The notes beneath the pieces are model-generated. The model was not told where the DNA came from, ran no database searches, and saw only the letters and a list, made by a program, of their open reading frames with translations. The translations under genes and the position numbers were made by a program. A stretch of 32,012 bases of DNA from Candidatus Levybacteria bacterium RIFCSPHIGHO2_01_FULL_36_15 (GTDB taxonomy: Bacteria; Patescibacteriota; Microgenomatia; Levybacterales; GWA1-39-11): NCBI GenBank assembly GCA_001782015.1, contig MFNJ01000013.1:1-32012 (forward strand), read 5' to 3'. How positions within the stretch are numbered: position 1 is the first letter of the stretch; the number at the start of each line of letters is the position of its first letter. Positions 16,085 through 23,456 of this stretch are shown here, one piece after another.

Positions 16085-17197
16085 CTAATTCTTAAAGAAA
16101 GGGAATATGGATTTGATGAAATTCACAATTGAATTAAGCCTTGCCTCAAAAGATGATTGTTGCCTTTTTGATTCGACCAGCTGTTGTTCTAAGTTACTTA
16201 CCTTTTTATTTAGTTCATCTACGTTTTGATTGGATTCATTTTGAGAATTTTGCTGCACCGTAACTGGTGGTTCTTTTTTTGTTCCAGTAACTTGTACGTT
16301 TGAATTATTTATAAACGCCTGAAGTCTCAGATTTCTAAAATAAATAACTCCTGAATATTTACTGTTGGACAAAGGCTTAAATTCTATCAAGCTTCCATTG
16401 TTTATATAAGCATATCCAATGCTGTTTTGTATGCTCTGCCCAAATTGATCCAAAGGGTTGTAAAAAATCCAGTCACCTGGTTTTTGACCATTGTACGTTC
16501 TAACTTCATACAATCTCCAGAAACTTCCCGGCCTATGATCAAAATACATAAAAAGTCTCATCTCAACCCCGTTTTCTTCCCATATCGCTTCCAGCGTTGT
16601 GTATGGAGCACCTGATGAATCGGAGTGAAGATTGACGTTGGTCTTTGCAATATATTTTTTCCCATCTACTTTGATATGGAAATCGTCTGCCTCCAGCAGC
16701 ACATTATTTGTTCTCCAGCTGATTTTATTGATTTCACTTGGTACGGTGTTTACTGATTTTATTACGCTTCCAGTTGGCTCAATAAACACTGAAGGCTGAA
16801 GCTGCGGGAGAGGATAATAATTTAAAACATATTTGTTCTTTGACGTTCTAATAGAACCATCCGGCATAATAATATCTGCATAAACAATTCTTGGACCCTG
16901 GATTTTTGAAATAACTTTTGCGTAAAGTCTGCCATATTCATTTGTTATCTTGTCATTTTGCACAATGTAATCGCTTTCTTGTGGATTTTCCAGCTTAATT
17001 TGTACCGACCATCCTTTTGCCGGAGCAGTATTCTGCTCATCAACATAACTCATTACATGAACTATATATTGCTCTCCCGGATTAAGAATCTGTGCCTGAG
17101 GAGATACTTCAAAGTATAAAATGTCCGCGCCTCCCGCAAATACGGTTTCGGCTGTAAAAATAAATGCGAGAAGAAAGGCAAAAAGAACCTTATTCAT
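16085..17197 (-). CDS. Secreted protein of unknown function with C-terminal coiled coil
   Basis: 370 residues from the ATG at 17197; an in-frame TTG three codons earlier is less likely. A signal peptide (NKVLFAFLLAFIFTAETVFA, about residues 2-21) precedes a beta-rich region. The first part (about 25-130) reads like an Ig-like or fibronectin-type domain, with phrases such as QILNPGEQYIVHVMSYVDE and KGWSVQIKLENPQES. A second beta domain (about 150-300) follows. The tail is a coiled coil (VDELNKKVSNLEQQLVESKR) and a short aromatic stretch FIKSIFPFFKN. It probably sits outside the cytoplasm, perhaps as an oligomer. TATAAT lies 5' of the start with a short leader. No family is recognised with confidence. 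Confidence 0.7.
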   Translation of the reverse strand: MNKVLFAFLLAFIFTAETVFAGGADILYFEVSPQAQILNPGEQYIVHVMSYVDEQNTAPAKGWSVQIKLENPQESDYIVQNDKITNEYGRLYAKVISKIQGPRIVYADIIMPDGSIRTSKNKYVLNYYPLPQLQPSVFIEPTGSVIKSVNTVPSEINKISWRTNNVLLEADDFHIKVDGKKYIAKTNVNLHSDSSGAPYTTLEAIWEENGVEMRLFMYFDHRPGSFWRLYEVRTYNGQKPGDWIFYNPLDQFGQSIQNSIGYAYINNGSLIEFKPLSNSKYSGVIYFRNLRLQAFINNSNVQVTGTKKEPPVTVQQNSQNESNQNVDELNKKVSNLEQQLVESKRQQSSFEARLNSIVNFIKSIFPFFKN

Positions 17198-17306
17198 AAA
17201 AAACAATGCTACAAGAGATAATTATAAGATATACTTATCTGTATTGTCAAATCAACTATGCTTGCTTTAGGTAAACCACGAAATCAACTCTATAAAGAAG
17301 GTAACT

Positions 17307-17900
17307 TTATGGTTTTTCCTGTCCGTTTTCATTTCTTTTTCTTTTCAGATTTTCTGCCACAGAATCTTCAAGATTTTTTCTCTCGTTTCTTACAATTTCT
17401 CTCAGCGGCGTAGCCGGCATAACAGGGATTGCGGCAGCAGCAATAGAAATCACTCTATCTACTCCATCCAATCTTCTTCCCAGAAGTTCCCTGCCCCAAA
17501 CGCCTTCTACCAGATTGATAAGATCGCCTACCCCATAGGGGCCTACTTGCCCGGGAATTATCTCAAGAACAGTTTTGGCGGAATGAAATAGGCATCCTCT
17601 TCCCCTACCCTGTTCCAATTGCTCTATCCGCAAGCGCGACTGCCTGCTTCTCATGACAAGTGCGCTTGCTCTTTCTGAATCCGACAAAATCTCAACAAAT
17701 GATTTTCGGATAAATCTTCGTATCTCAGGATTGTTACGTACCTGTTCTTCTATGGCTTTTCTTGTTTCTTTCAATCTCTGATCTACGCCGCTTTCTCTTA
17801 TCCGGCCGATCGTTCGGGGCAAAGTTTCCTTTGCCCGTTTCGCGGCATTTGTTAAATTATTTTTAAATTCACCAAATCTTGGTCTTTCTATAGGGCTCAT
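17307..17900 (-). CDS. Hypothetical protein with possible pre-toxin (PT-TG-like) segment, 197 aa
   Basis: Basic helical protein. Residues 1-85 are Arg/Lys/Glu-rich helices. The segment from about residue 113 (IIPGQVGPYGVGDLINLVEG, then VWGRELLGRRLDGVDRVISI and AAAAIPVMPATPLREIV) resembles the hydrophobic pre-toxin TG domain found before toxin modules in polymorphic toxins: a 'D-hhhxhxG' helix, a 'G(K/R)(D/E)hhxG.+L' turn, and a closing Ala/Ile-rich helix. That match is from memory of the pattern. No toxin domain follows; the protein ends about 30 residues later with a Lys-rich tail. It may be a degenerate remnant or a different membrane-associated family. A TTGAAT-17-TATACT promoter overlaps the divergent promoter of the dus gene. 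Confidence 0.62.
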   Translation of the reverse strand: MSPIERPRFGEFKNNLTNAAKRAKETLPRTIGRIRESGVDQRLKETRKAIEEQVRNNPEIRRFIRKSFVEILSDSERASALVMRSRQSRLRIEQLEQGRGRGCLFHSAKTVLEIIPGQVGPYGVGDLINLVEGVWGRELLGRRLDGVDRVISIAAAAIPVMPATPLREIVRNERKNLEDSVAENLKRKRNENGQEKP

Positions 17901-17911
17901 CTTGAAGAAGG

Positions 17912-17940
17912 AGTATATAATATCTGAAATTGAAATTCAA
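17912..17940 (-). promoter_or_regulatory. Promoter of the 197-aa gene
   Basis: Minus strand TTGAAT (17940-17935), 17-base spacer, TATACT (17917-17912). The ATG at 17900 is 12 bases past the -10 box, giving a leader of about 5 bases. Confidence 0.5.
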
Positions 17941-17952
17941 ACTACTTTTAAA

Positions 17953-17961
17953 TGTTATAAT
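17953..17961 (+). promoter_or_regulatory. Extended -10 promoter of the dus gene, leaderless
   Basis: TGTTATAAT (TG-n-TATAAT) at 17953-17961 with the chosen ATG at 17968, 7 bases past the box. This supports the shorter start, since an upstream in-frame ATG at 17902 would precede the promoter. Confidence 0.6.
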
Positions 17962-17967
17962 CCGTAT

Positions 17968-18948
17968 ATGAAAAATATCTGGCAGTCCCGTCTTGGCGGG
18001 ACAAAACCTATTCTTATCCAGGCTCCCATGGAAGGCGTAACTGATACTGTTTTCAGGCAGGTTATCTCCAAATGCGGCAAGCCGGATTTATTTTTCACCG
18101 AATTTACTAATGTCTCCGGCCTTATATCTGAAAAAGGGCACGATTCTGTCGCGAAGAGATTGAAATTTTCGCCGCTTGAAAAACCCATAATTGCTCAAGT
18201 TTGGGGAAATAATCCGCAAGATTATGAAAAAGCAGCCAAGCTAATTATCCACATGGGGTTTGACGGTATAGATATTAACATGGGCTGCCCGGACAGGAAA
18301 GTAGTGAAGAAAGGTTCATGCTCAGGGCTCATCAATAACCCAAAACTTGCTTCTGAAATAATAAAGATGACAAAAAAGGGCGCGGGAGGCAATCTTCCGG
18401 TAAGCGTTAAAACAAGACTTGGCTACAATAAAATCCAGACGGAAGAATGGATAGGATTTTTGTTAAAGTTTGATCTTGACGCAATAACTATTCACGGAAG
18501 GTTTTCTCGCCAAATGAGCCGCGGCGACGCGGACTGGGAAGAAATCGGAAAAGCAGTCAGACTTCGCGATAAGACAAAAAGCAAAACTTTAATAATCGGA
18601 AATGGAGACATCAAAACTATCCAAGAAGCACAGGAAAAATATGAAAAATATCTAGTTGACGGAGTTATGATCGGACGTGCAATTTTTAAAAATATATTTT
18701 TGTTTGATAAAAATATTGATTCTGAAAAGGTTAAACCAAAAGAGAAATTACAGCTTCTGCTTGACCATTTGGCTTTATGGAAAAAAACTTGGGGAGATGC
18801 AAAAAATTTTTCGGACATGAAAAAGTTCTACAAGATTTATGTTTCCGGTTTCCCCGAAGCAAGCGATTTTCGAAACAAACTTGTGCAAATTAATTCCATT
18901 GAGGAAGCAATAAGTACCGTTTCAGGCTATATAAAAACTTTCTTATAA
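17968..18948 (+). CDS. dus: tRNA-dihydrouridine synthase
   Basis: From the ATG at 17968 the protein has 326 residues, normal for the family. It reduces specific uridines in the D-loop of tRNA to dihydrouridine with FMN and NADPH. Motifs are IQAPMEGVTDTVFR at the N-terminus (FMN binding), DINMGCP (about 102-108, with the catalytic-type Cys107), VKTRLGY, ITIHGR followed by SRGDADWEEI, and GNGDI and GVMIGRAIFKN for the flavin phosphate site. A helical C-terminal domain ends in YIKTFL. An in-frame ATG 66 bases upstream would add 22 residues unlike the family and precede the promoter. It is read alone. The stop overlaps the first box of the regulatory array of the next gene. Confidence 0.93.
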   Translation: MKNIWQSRLGGTKPILIQAPMEGVTDTVFRQVISKCGKPDLFFTEFTNVSGLISEKGHDSVAKRLKFSPLEKPIIAQVWGNNPQDYEKAAKLIIHMGFDGIDINMGCPDRKVVKKGSCSGLINNPKLASEIIKMTKKGAGGNLPVSVKTRLGYNKIQTEEWIGFLLKFDLDAITIHGRFSRQMSRGDADWEEIGKAVRLRDKTKSKTLIIGNGDIKTIQEAQEKYEKYLVDGVMIGRAIFKNIFLFDKNIDSEKVKPKEKLQLLLDHLALWKKTWGDAKNFSDMKKFYKIYVSGFPEASDFRNKLVQINSIEEAISTVSGYIKTFL

Positions 18949-18997
18949 TTTTCTTACAATTCTCTTACGACATTTTTCTTATTAAAACTTATATAAT
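18942..18997 (+). promoter_or_regulatory. Phased CTTA(C/T) boxes and promoter of the cupredoxin gene
   Basis: CTTAT at 18942, CTTAC at 18953 and CTTAC at 18964 are exactly 11 bases apart, like tandem half-sites of an OmpR-family regulator. TATAAT follows at 18992-18997. The -35 position (GACATT) is poor, and the last box lies directly upstream of it, where such activators usually bind. The expected transcript start is near 19004. Confidence 0.6.
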
Positions 18998-19024
18998 ATT
19001 TTGTTAACGAAGGGAGGTGATAAT

Positions 19025-19462
19025 ATGAAAATATTATTTGGAGTTTTATTAATTGTTGTTTTGGGAGCGGGGGTGTATTTACTGAATAGTAAATCATCAA
19101 CAACCCCTAGCGAACAAAATATACAAAATCAAACAACAAATCAGCAAACAAACACAAACCCAACATCGGTAAATTCACAACCTGAAGCATCAAATATAGC
19201 AAATGTTACTATCACGGCAAATGGTTTCGAGCCAAAGACAATAACTATCAAAACTGGTACAAAAGTTATATGGATAAATAATAGCGGTACAACGATAACC
19301 GTAAGTTCGGATCCGCACCCTACTCACACGTTATATCCTCCTCTGAATCTGGGAAGATTCGAGGATGGACAAACGGTTCCTTTGATTTTTGATAAACCGG
19401 GAAGTTACGGGTATCACAATCATTTAAATCCAGATCAGACAGGACAAGTAGTGGTAGAATAA
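19025..19462 (+). CDS. Membrane-anchored cupredoxin-like protein without the type 1 Cys
   Basis: 145 residues from the ATG at 19025, which is set by a perfect Shine-Dalgarno sequence (GGGAGGTGA) 5 bases upstream; an in-frame TTG at 19001 lies before it. A membrane anchor (about 3-21) is followed by a Thr/Gln/Asn-rich linker and a beta-sandwich: VTITANGFEPKTITIKTGT, VIWINNSG, then SSDPHPTHTLYP and a C-terminal YGYHNHLNPDQTGQVVVE. The first His is in the PHPTH segment. The Cys and Met of blue-copper sites are replaced by His/Gln, so any bound copper would be type 2-like, not blue. The role may be extracytoplasmic copper binding or buffering. It is transcribed with the next small gene. Confidence 0.85.
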   Translation: MKILFGVLLIVVLGAGVYLLNSKSSTTPSEQNIQNQTTNQQTNTNPTSVNSQPEASNIANVTITANGFEPKTITIKTGTKVIWINNSGTTITVSSDPHPTHTLYPPLNLGRFEDGQTVPLIFDKPGSYGYHNHLNPDQTGQVVVE

Positions 19463-19475
19463 GATTAGGTAAATA

Positions 19476-19502
19476 ATAATTATAAAAAATTATAGTTTTT
19501 TT
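19476..19502 (+). terminator. Weak A/T hairpin with T-run between the cupredoxin and CxxCxC genes
   Basis: ATAATT (19476-19481) and AATTAT (19488-19493) can pair, followed by seven T at 19496-19502 that run into the next Shine-Dalgarno sequence. An all-A/T stem is weak, so at most it attenuates. Confidence 0.25.
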
Positions 19503-19518
19503 AAGGAGGTGAGACTTT

Positions 19519-19713
19519 ATGTGTTACAATTGCGGATGCGGTCTGCCGGATGATGATATGGGCCAGGGACACGCCGGCGTTGATCCAAATGGCAAATCCA
19601 TAACAAACAAAACTTTTAAAGCAGCCGCAGACTCTCAAGGCATGACTGAAAAAGATGCAAAGAATAACACTCTTGAACTTCTTCAGAAAGTACTGGATGA
19701 GAAGAAACAGTAA
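19519..19713 (+). CDS. Small CxxCxC protein, 64 aa
   Basis: This 64-residue protein begins MCYNCGCGLPDDDMGQGH. The cysteines at positions 2, 5 and 7, with Asp and His nearby, suggest binding of a metal such as zinc or copper. The rest is a short helical domain with Lys/Asp (MTEKDAKNNTLELLQKVL). It has no signal peptide. A perfect Shine-Dalgarno sequence (AAGGAGGTGA) precedes the ATG. It lies 56 bases after the cupredoxin gene and is probably transcribed with it, so a metal-handling link is a fair inference, but the family is not characterised to my knowledge. Confidence 0.75.
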   Translation: MCYNCGCGLPDDDMGQGHAGVDPNGKSITNKTFKAAADSQGMTEKDAKNNTLELLQKVLDEKKQ

Positions 19714-19751
19714 TATGTTTTTGCGATCAAACTAATCCCAATTATATATTT

Positions 19752-20315
19752 TTATTCCTGTGAGATTTCTGCCCTGCTTACTAAGAAATAAATTGGCTGG
19801 TCAAGAAGTGCCGAAACCTCCGCGCTACTTAATCCAAGTTCGCTTTTTATCTTATCAACCGAATCAACTTTTTTAACCATTCCGGTTAAATCCACTAAAT
19901 CTCCGTCTACTACAGCCATTTTATGTCCTAAAGTATCTTTTAAAATTTTTCCCTTTTCAAGTATCACAAGCAATGTTTGCTTATTGCTTAAACTTATCCA
20001 AAAAGATCTATCGGTTAACTGGTTTTTTACCGGTATTGAAGAAAGAACTATTTTTTTATTGAAAATGTCATTTGGGGAACCTCCCACACCCGTAGCGCTG
20101 TTATCTGTAAGTGGGCTCCCAATGGGTACTGCTGGAATTAAAGATACAAAAAAAGCTAAAATTATAAGCAGGATCCAACCCCACAAAGGAACTTTTGTTC
20201 TTTTGGTAAACTTGTTTTCATCTATATTCAAAACTCTCACCTGCCTTTCATATGGGACAAAACCTAGCGGTTTTTTCCCAACGATTTTCCCTATATTGTT
20301 TTCATAAAAGGGCAC
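19752..20315 (-). CDS. Single-pass membrane protein of unknown function, 187 aa
   Basis: The start is GTG at 20315. Residues 1-40 are cytoplasmic and basic. A membrane helix spans about 44-66 (PLWGWILLIILAFFVSLIPA). The remaining 120 residues lie outside and look folded, with alternating strands (FWISLSNKQTLLVILEKGKI and KMAVVDGDLVDLTGMVKKV). The closing helix contains LGLSSAEVSALLDQPIYFLV, where helix and 'YFLVS' strand resemble small exported ligand- or ion-binding domains. No family is recognised. A TAAAAT-like -10 lies about 25 bases upstream. It converges with the 19519 gene. Confidence 0.65.
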   Translation of the reverse strand: MPFYENNIGKIVGKKPLGFVPYERQVRVLNIDENKFTKRTKVPLWGWILLIILAFFVSLIPAVPIGSPLTDNSATGVGGSPNDIFNKKIVLSSIPVKNQLTDRSFWISLSNKQTLLVILEKGKILKDTLGHKMAVVDGDLVDLTGMVKKVDSVDKIKSELGLSSAEVSALLDQPIYFLVSRAEISQE

Positions 20316-20585
20316 TCTTAACCCAACCCTTTGCGATATTTTAAACTATTAGTACAGTTTTGAATTTTCATAGCTAGTCTTTCTTTAACTAAATATTAAG
20401 AATGCCAAGTTATATAAAAAATAAAAAGCAGTATGAAAGTTGTAAGAATATTTTTTGCTCAAAGCAAAAGTTACTGTTTTGAAAATTATTCCTGTTAAGA
20501 ACAACCAAAAAATATTAATAGAATATTCTTGCTTATAGTTGATTGAATTAAAATAATAAGCCTGATAAGATATAAGAAGTCATAA
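20316..20585. other. Intergenic region with an inverted repeat
   Basis: This 270-base divergent region contains the promoters of both flanking genes. It also holds a perfect 7-bp inverted repeat (TTTTGCT-CAA-AGCAAAA, 20453-20469) without a trailing T-run on either strand, so it is more like an operator or structural element than a terminator. No gene was found. Confidence 0.4.
20543..20571 (+). promoter_or_regulatory. Promoter of the bactofilin-like gene
   Basis: TTGAAT at 20543-20548, 17-base spacer, TAAGAT at 20566-20571, with a TG one base before the -10 box. The ATG at 20586 is preceded by a leader of about 8 bases and no Shine-Dalgarno sequence. Confidence 0.5.
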
Positions 20586-21740
20586 ATGAAAAAATTTTCT
20601 CTTTTCATATTAATACTTTTGCTTTTTGCTTCTTTATTTACTTTTCCCGTCTTAGCCCAAGAAAGAAAAACTATTCTTCTTCCAAAAAATGAAACAGTAA
20701 ACAAAGATTATTTTGCAGCAGGAAGCAACGTAATATTATCCGGAACCGTAAATGGAGACGCGTATTTGGCTGGGGGGAATGTATTGGTAGACGGAGATAT
20801 AAACGGTGATCTTCTGGTTGCCGGTGGAAACGTTACTATTCATGGAAAAGTTGCCCATAATATAAGGGCGCTTGGCGGGACGATTAACTTTTATGCTCCT
20901 GTTGGCGGAAATATTTCTGTAGCAGCAGGACAGGTAACACTGGCAGATGGTACAACCGTTTCAGGAAGCCTGGCGGGGGCAGCTGGAAGTATAGATATTC
21001 TTGGACCAGTCAAAAAAGAAATCAACGTGGCAGCAGGACAAATAAATATTGCCAGTCAGGTAGGCGGCAACATCAATGCCGCGGTAGATCAGCTAACGCT
21101 TACTTCAAATGCCAGTGTCAACGGAAATGTTACTTATTGGAGCGATCAAAAAGCGCAGATTGAAAACGGGGCAACTATTTCAGGCAAACTTGTACAAAAA
21201 TATTATCCTGTCAAAAAACCTGAAGAAACAACAAAAGATCTGCGGGGAATTTTTGCAGGATTAATCAGCTTTTTCAAAATTGCTCAACTCATAAGCTTGT
21301 TTGTAGTCGGGCTTCTGATTCTCAAGCTTATGCCAGCCTATTTCAAAAGAACAGTTGAGGTAACTTTGCAAAAACCCTGGAAAAACATACTGGTCGGAAT
21401 GATTGCGTTGATAGTTACTCCAGTCATAGGCTTTCTGCTGCTTTTGACGATAATCGGAATCCCCTTCTCGTTTATTCTGCTGATAAGTTACGTAATAATT
21501 TTGTATCTTTCAACAATTTTTATTTCATACATCGTGGGACAAAAAGTACTTACTTATCTTAAAATAAACTTTCCCGATACCCTTATTCTCTTAATCGGGA
21601 TAGTACTTTTTGCCATACTTTCAGCAATTCCTATTCTTGGCTGGATAATCGGAATCTTTGCATTTTTCTTGGGAGCTGGAGGAATACTAGTGGAAGAAAA
21701 AGGGTTCTATTCCCTTCTCCACCAAAAGAAACTGATATAG
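20586..21740 (+). CDS. Bactofilin-like beta-repeat membrane protein
   Basis: This 384-residue protein has a signal peptide (about 1-24, ending FPVLAQ). About 180 residues of short hydrophobic beta repeats follow, each roughly 'G-x-h-x-G-(N/D)-h' (VILSGTVNGDAYLAGGNVLV, VDGDINGDLLVAGGNVTIHG). These form a right-handed beta-helix as in the polymer-forming cytoskeletal (bactofilin) family. From residue 220 there are several membrane helices, including an LLTIIGIPFSFILL-type stretch. Bactofilin domains are usually cytoplasmic; here the repeat follows a signal peptide, so it should lie outside the membrane, an arrangement seen in DUF8173-type proteins. A role in envelope shape or surface layering is inferred. 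Confidence 0.82.
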   Translation: MKKFSLFILILLLFASLFTFPVLAQERKTILLPKNETVNKDYFAAGSNVILSGTVNGDAYLAGGNVLVDGDINGDLLVAGGNVTIHGKVAHNIRALGGTINFYAPVGGNISVAAGQVTLADGTTVSGSLAGAAGSIDILGPVKKEINVAAGQINIASQVGGNINAAVDQLTLTSNASVNGNVTYWSDQKAQIENGATISGKLVQKYYPVKKPEETTKDLRGIFAGLISFFKIAQLISLFVVGLLILKLMPAYFKRTVEVTLQKPWKNILVGMIALIVTPVIGFLLLLTIIGIPFSFILLISYVIILYLSTIFISYIVGQKVLTYLKINFPDTLILLIGIVLFAILSAIPILGWIIGIFAFFLGAGGILVEEKGFYSLLHQKKLI

Positions 21741-21743
21741 TAA

Positions 21744-21944
21744 TATGTAAAAGAAATAAGACCAGGCGCAGGTGCTCAAACTCCAAGAAAATTTAGATTG
21801 GGATTAAGTGTAAAAGTTATTAAAGAAGCTATTTCAAAAACCGGCACAGGTGACCCTTTATCAACTTCCTCAGAAAATCATCCTTCCAGACCAAGGTTGA
21901 CTCATAAACAAATTGTAAGAGCTACTAAGAAACAGGCAGGATAA
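21744..21944 (+). pseudogene. Open frame without start codon, possible gene remnant
   Basis: From just after the previous stop codons the same frame stays open for 66 codons to TAA at 21942, but it has no ATG or GTG. The first usable start is TTG at 21798 (48 codons). The translation looks protein-like and basic (RPGAGAQTPRKFRLGLSVKV near the start, RLTHKQIVRATKKQAG at the end). It could be the 3' end of a lost gene or a small TTG-started gene. Evidence is weak. Confidence 0.3.
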
Positions 21945-21952
21945 AAATATCT

Positions 21953-22741
21953 TTAGTAAATGGCGGAAACGCCGGCAGAATCACCTGTAGTTAAAGTATC
22001 TTTTTTAATTTCACCTTTGGAACCGTATCCGTACATTGTACTATTTACATAAGACGAGGTATATTCATCATTCAATCCTATCCAGTGGCCCAGTTCATGC
22101 GTCAAAATATCCTGCGCGTCGTAAGTATTTGAATTGACGCAGGCGTCTGCCGAATAAGCAGTCCAGCTCCATTGATATTTTTTATTCATGATTGTGTCAA
22201 CTTCAGCAACCAAACCCGTACTTGGATAATACCATGTATAAGTAACCGCAAGAGCCGAACCGGACGTTCTGCCCCAGGCAATAATATTATTTCTGTCAAA
22301 GCCTTTTCGTGAAATACCGGTAGTTCCGCCATTAACAAAAGCAACTTTGGCTCCCACAGAAGATGATGACCACGTAGCAAATGCGCTGTCTGCAATATTT
22401 ACCAAATTTGATCCTATTGAGGAAGGCGTGCTGCCAATATTTAATTTATAAGTCCAGTTTCCGCTTGGCAAATGCCAGCCGGTAGGCGCAACAACTGCAT
22501 TTGAATCCGGATCGGACAGATTGCAGACAAGAGAGGGTTGGTCAGTTGGAGTGGGCTTGGGATTATGAACAAATACTCTTACTTTTAGATTTGAATGTCC
22601 CGGAACATCATATACTCCGTCTTTCTCCGGTATATCGGAATTTTCTTTTTGAATATTTGAAGCTTGAGCAATCTTTTTTTCTGAGAATAAAAATGGTAAA
22701 AGCATTAAGGCAATTATTAAAATCGCAACAATCTTTTTCAT
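21953..22741 (-). CDS. Secreted zincin metalloprotease, HExxHxxGxxD type
   Basis: This 262-residue protein has a signal peptide (about 1-27). The zinc motif HELGHWIGLND gives H215, E216, H219, G222 and D225, so the third ligand would be Asp rather than the His of matrixins, as in snapalysin-type (M7) proteases. A Met-turn is seen at NSTMYGYG (M236). The C-terminal LTTGDSAGVSAIY resembles the end of matrixin domains. One Cys at about 73 and one at 201 could form a disulfide. It is predicted to act outside the cell on proteins; a role in scavenging or surface remodelling is inferred. No propeptide with a clear cysteine switch is seen. Confidence 0.85.
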   Translation of the reverse strand: MKKIVAILIIALMLLPFLFSEKKIAQASNIQKENSDIPEKDGVYDVPGHSNLKVRVFVHNPKPTPTDQPSLVCNLSDPDSNAVVAPTGWHLPSGNWTYKLNIGSTPSSIGSNLVNIADSAFATWSSSSVGAKVAFVNGGTTGISRKGFDRNNIIAWGRTSGSALAVTYTWYYPSTGLVAEVDTIMNKKYQWSWTAYSADACVNSNTYDAQDILTHELGHWIGLNDEYTSSYVNSTMYGYGSKGEIKKDTLTTGDSAGVSAIY

Positions 22742-22831
22742 AACGGAGTAAACATTTTCTAATATTTCATAATAAAAGTCAAGTAAGAAATATGGTGATT
22801 ATCCCCTCTGAACAAATAACCTCTTTTATCG

Positions 22832-22919
22832 CGTCATCTTGAACTTGTTTCAAGATCAAGTAAGATGCTGAAACCCGCTTCGCCATAGCCCCAGCGAGGC
22901 GAGTAAATTCAGCATGACG
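22832..22919. repeat. 88-bp palindromic intergenic repeat element
   Basis: The ends CGTCATCTTGAA and TTCAGCATGACG are inverted copies with two mismatches. Inside are two further hairpins: CTTGAA/TTCAAG near the left, and TCGCC/GGCGA in the middle. The element is richer in G and C than its surroundings. It resembles the family of small intergenic repeats beginning GTCAT-CTGAACTTGTTTCAG seen in several bacteria. No second copy was seen in this window. Confidence 0.55.
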
Positions 22920-22989
22920 ATCCATGTTTTGATGGGATAATTATCAGAAATATTACAAAATCCTTACCCAAAAGATCTGCGCTTGGATG

Positions 22990-22995
22990 TATAAT
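22990..22995 (+). promoter_or_regulatory. -10 box of the msrB gene, leaderless
   Basis: TATAAT at 22990-22995, with TG directly before it. The chosen ATG at 23002 is 7 bases past the box, placing the transcript start at the ATG and ruling out the in-frame ATG at 22987. Confidence 0.55.
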
Positions 22996-23001
22996 TTCAG
23001 C

Positions 23002-23394
23002 ATGAGAAACAACCAAACACCACAGGATTACAAGAAAAAACTGACTCCTGCACAATACAATATCTGCTTTTTAAAAGGGACGGAACCGCCGTTTTCTGGC
23101 AAATATACAGATAACCACGAGCCGGGAACATATTATTGCGTTGTTTGCGAACAAGAATTATTTTCATCCGATACCAAATTTGATTCAAAAACCGGCTGGC
23201 CCAGTTTTTATGACCTTGCAAAAGAAGGAAATGTAAACTTAGAGGAAGATACAAGTCTTGGAATGATAAGAACTGAAGTTACCTGCAGCAGTTGCGGCGC
23301 TCATTTGGGACATATTTTCAGTGACGGGCCAAAACCGACTGGAAAAAGATACTGCATAAATTCATTGGCTTTAGAGTTTAGACCAAATAAGTAA
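23002..23394 (+). CDS. msrB: Peptide-methionine (R)-S-oxide reductase MsrB
   Basis: 130 residues from the ATG at 23002, near the usual length. It reduces methionine-R-sulfoxide in proteins, repairing oxidation damage. Motifs are the N-terminal KLTPAQYNICFLKGTEPPFSG, the zinc pair CVVC, KTGWPSFY, the second zinc pair CSSC followed by GAHLGHIFSDGP, and the catalytic RYCINSLALEF with the resolving-type Cys in CFLKGTEPPF. There is no signal peptide, so it acts in the cytoplasm. It stands alone, with the DsbA-like gene 136 bases downstream in the same direction, so a redox-stress neighbourhood is likely. Confidence 0.95.
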   Translation: MRNNQTPQDYKKKLTPAQYNICFLKGTEPPFSGKYTDNHEPGTYYCVVCEQELFSSDTKFDSKTGWPSFYDLAKEGNVNLEEDTSLGMIRTEVTCSSCGAHLGHIFSDGPKPTGKRYCINSLALEFRPNK

Positions 23395-23456
23395 TTATTT
23401 AAACGTTTTGCATATTTTGTAATTTAATACTTGTTAAAAGCTAAAATCGATTAATT

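Noticed and set aside
17902-17967. Upstream in-frame start of the dus gene
   Set aside because: It adds residues unlike the family and lies before the extended -10 box at 17953-17961.
20453-20469. TTTTGCT-CAA-AGCAAAA hairpin as a terminator
   Set aside because: No T-run follows the stem on either strand, and it lies in a divergent promoter region.
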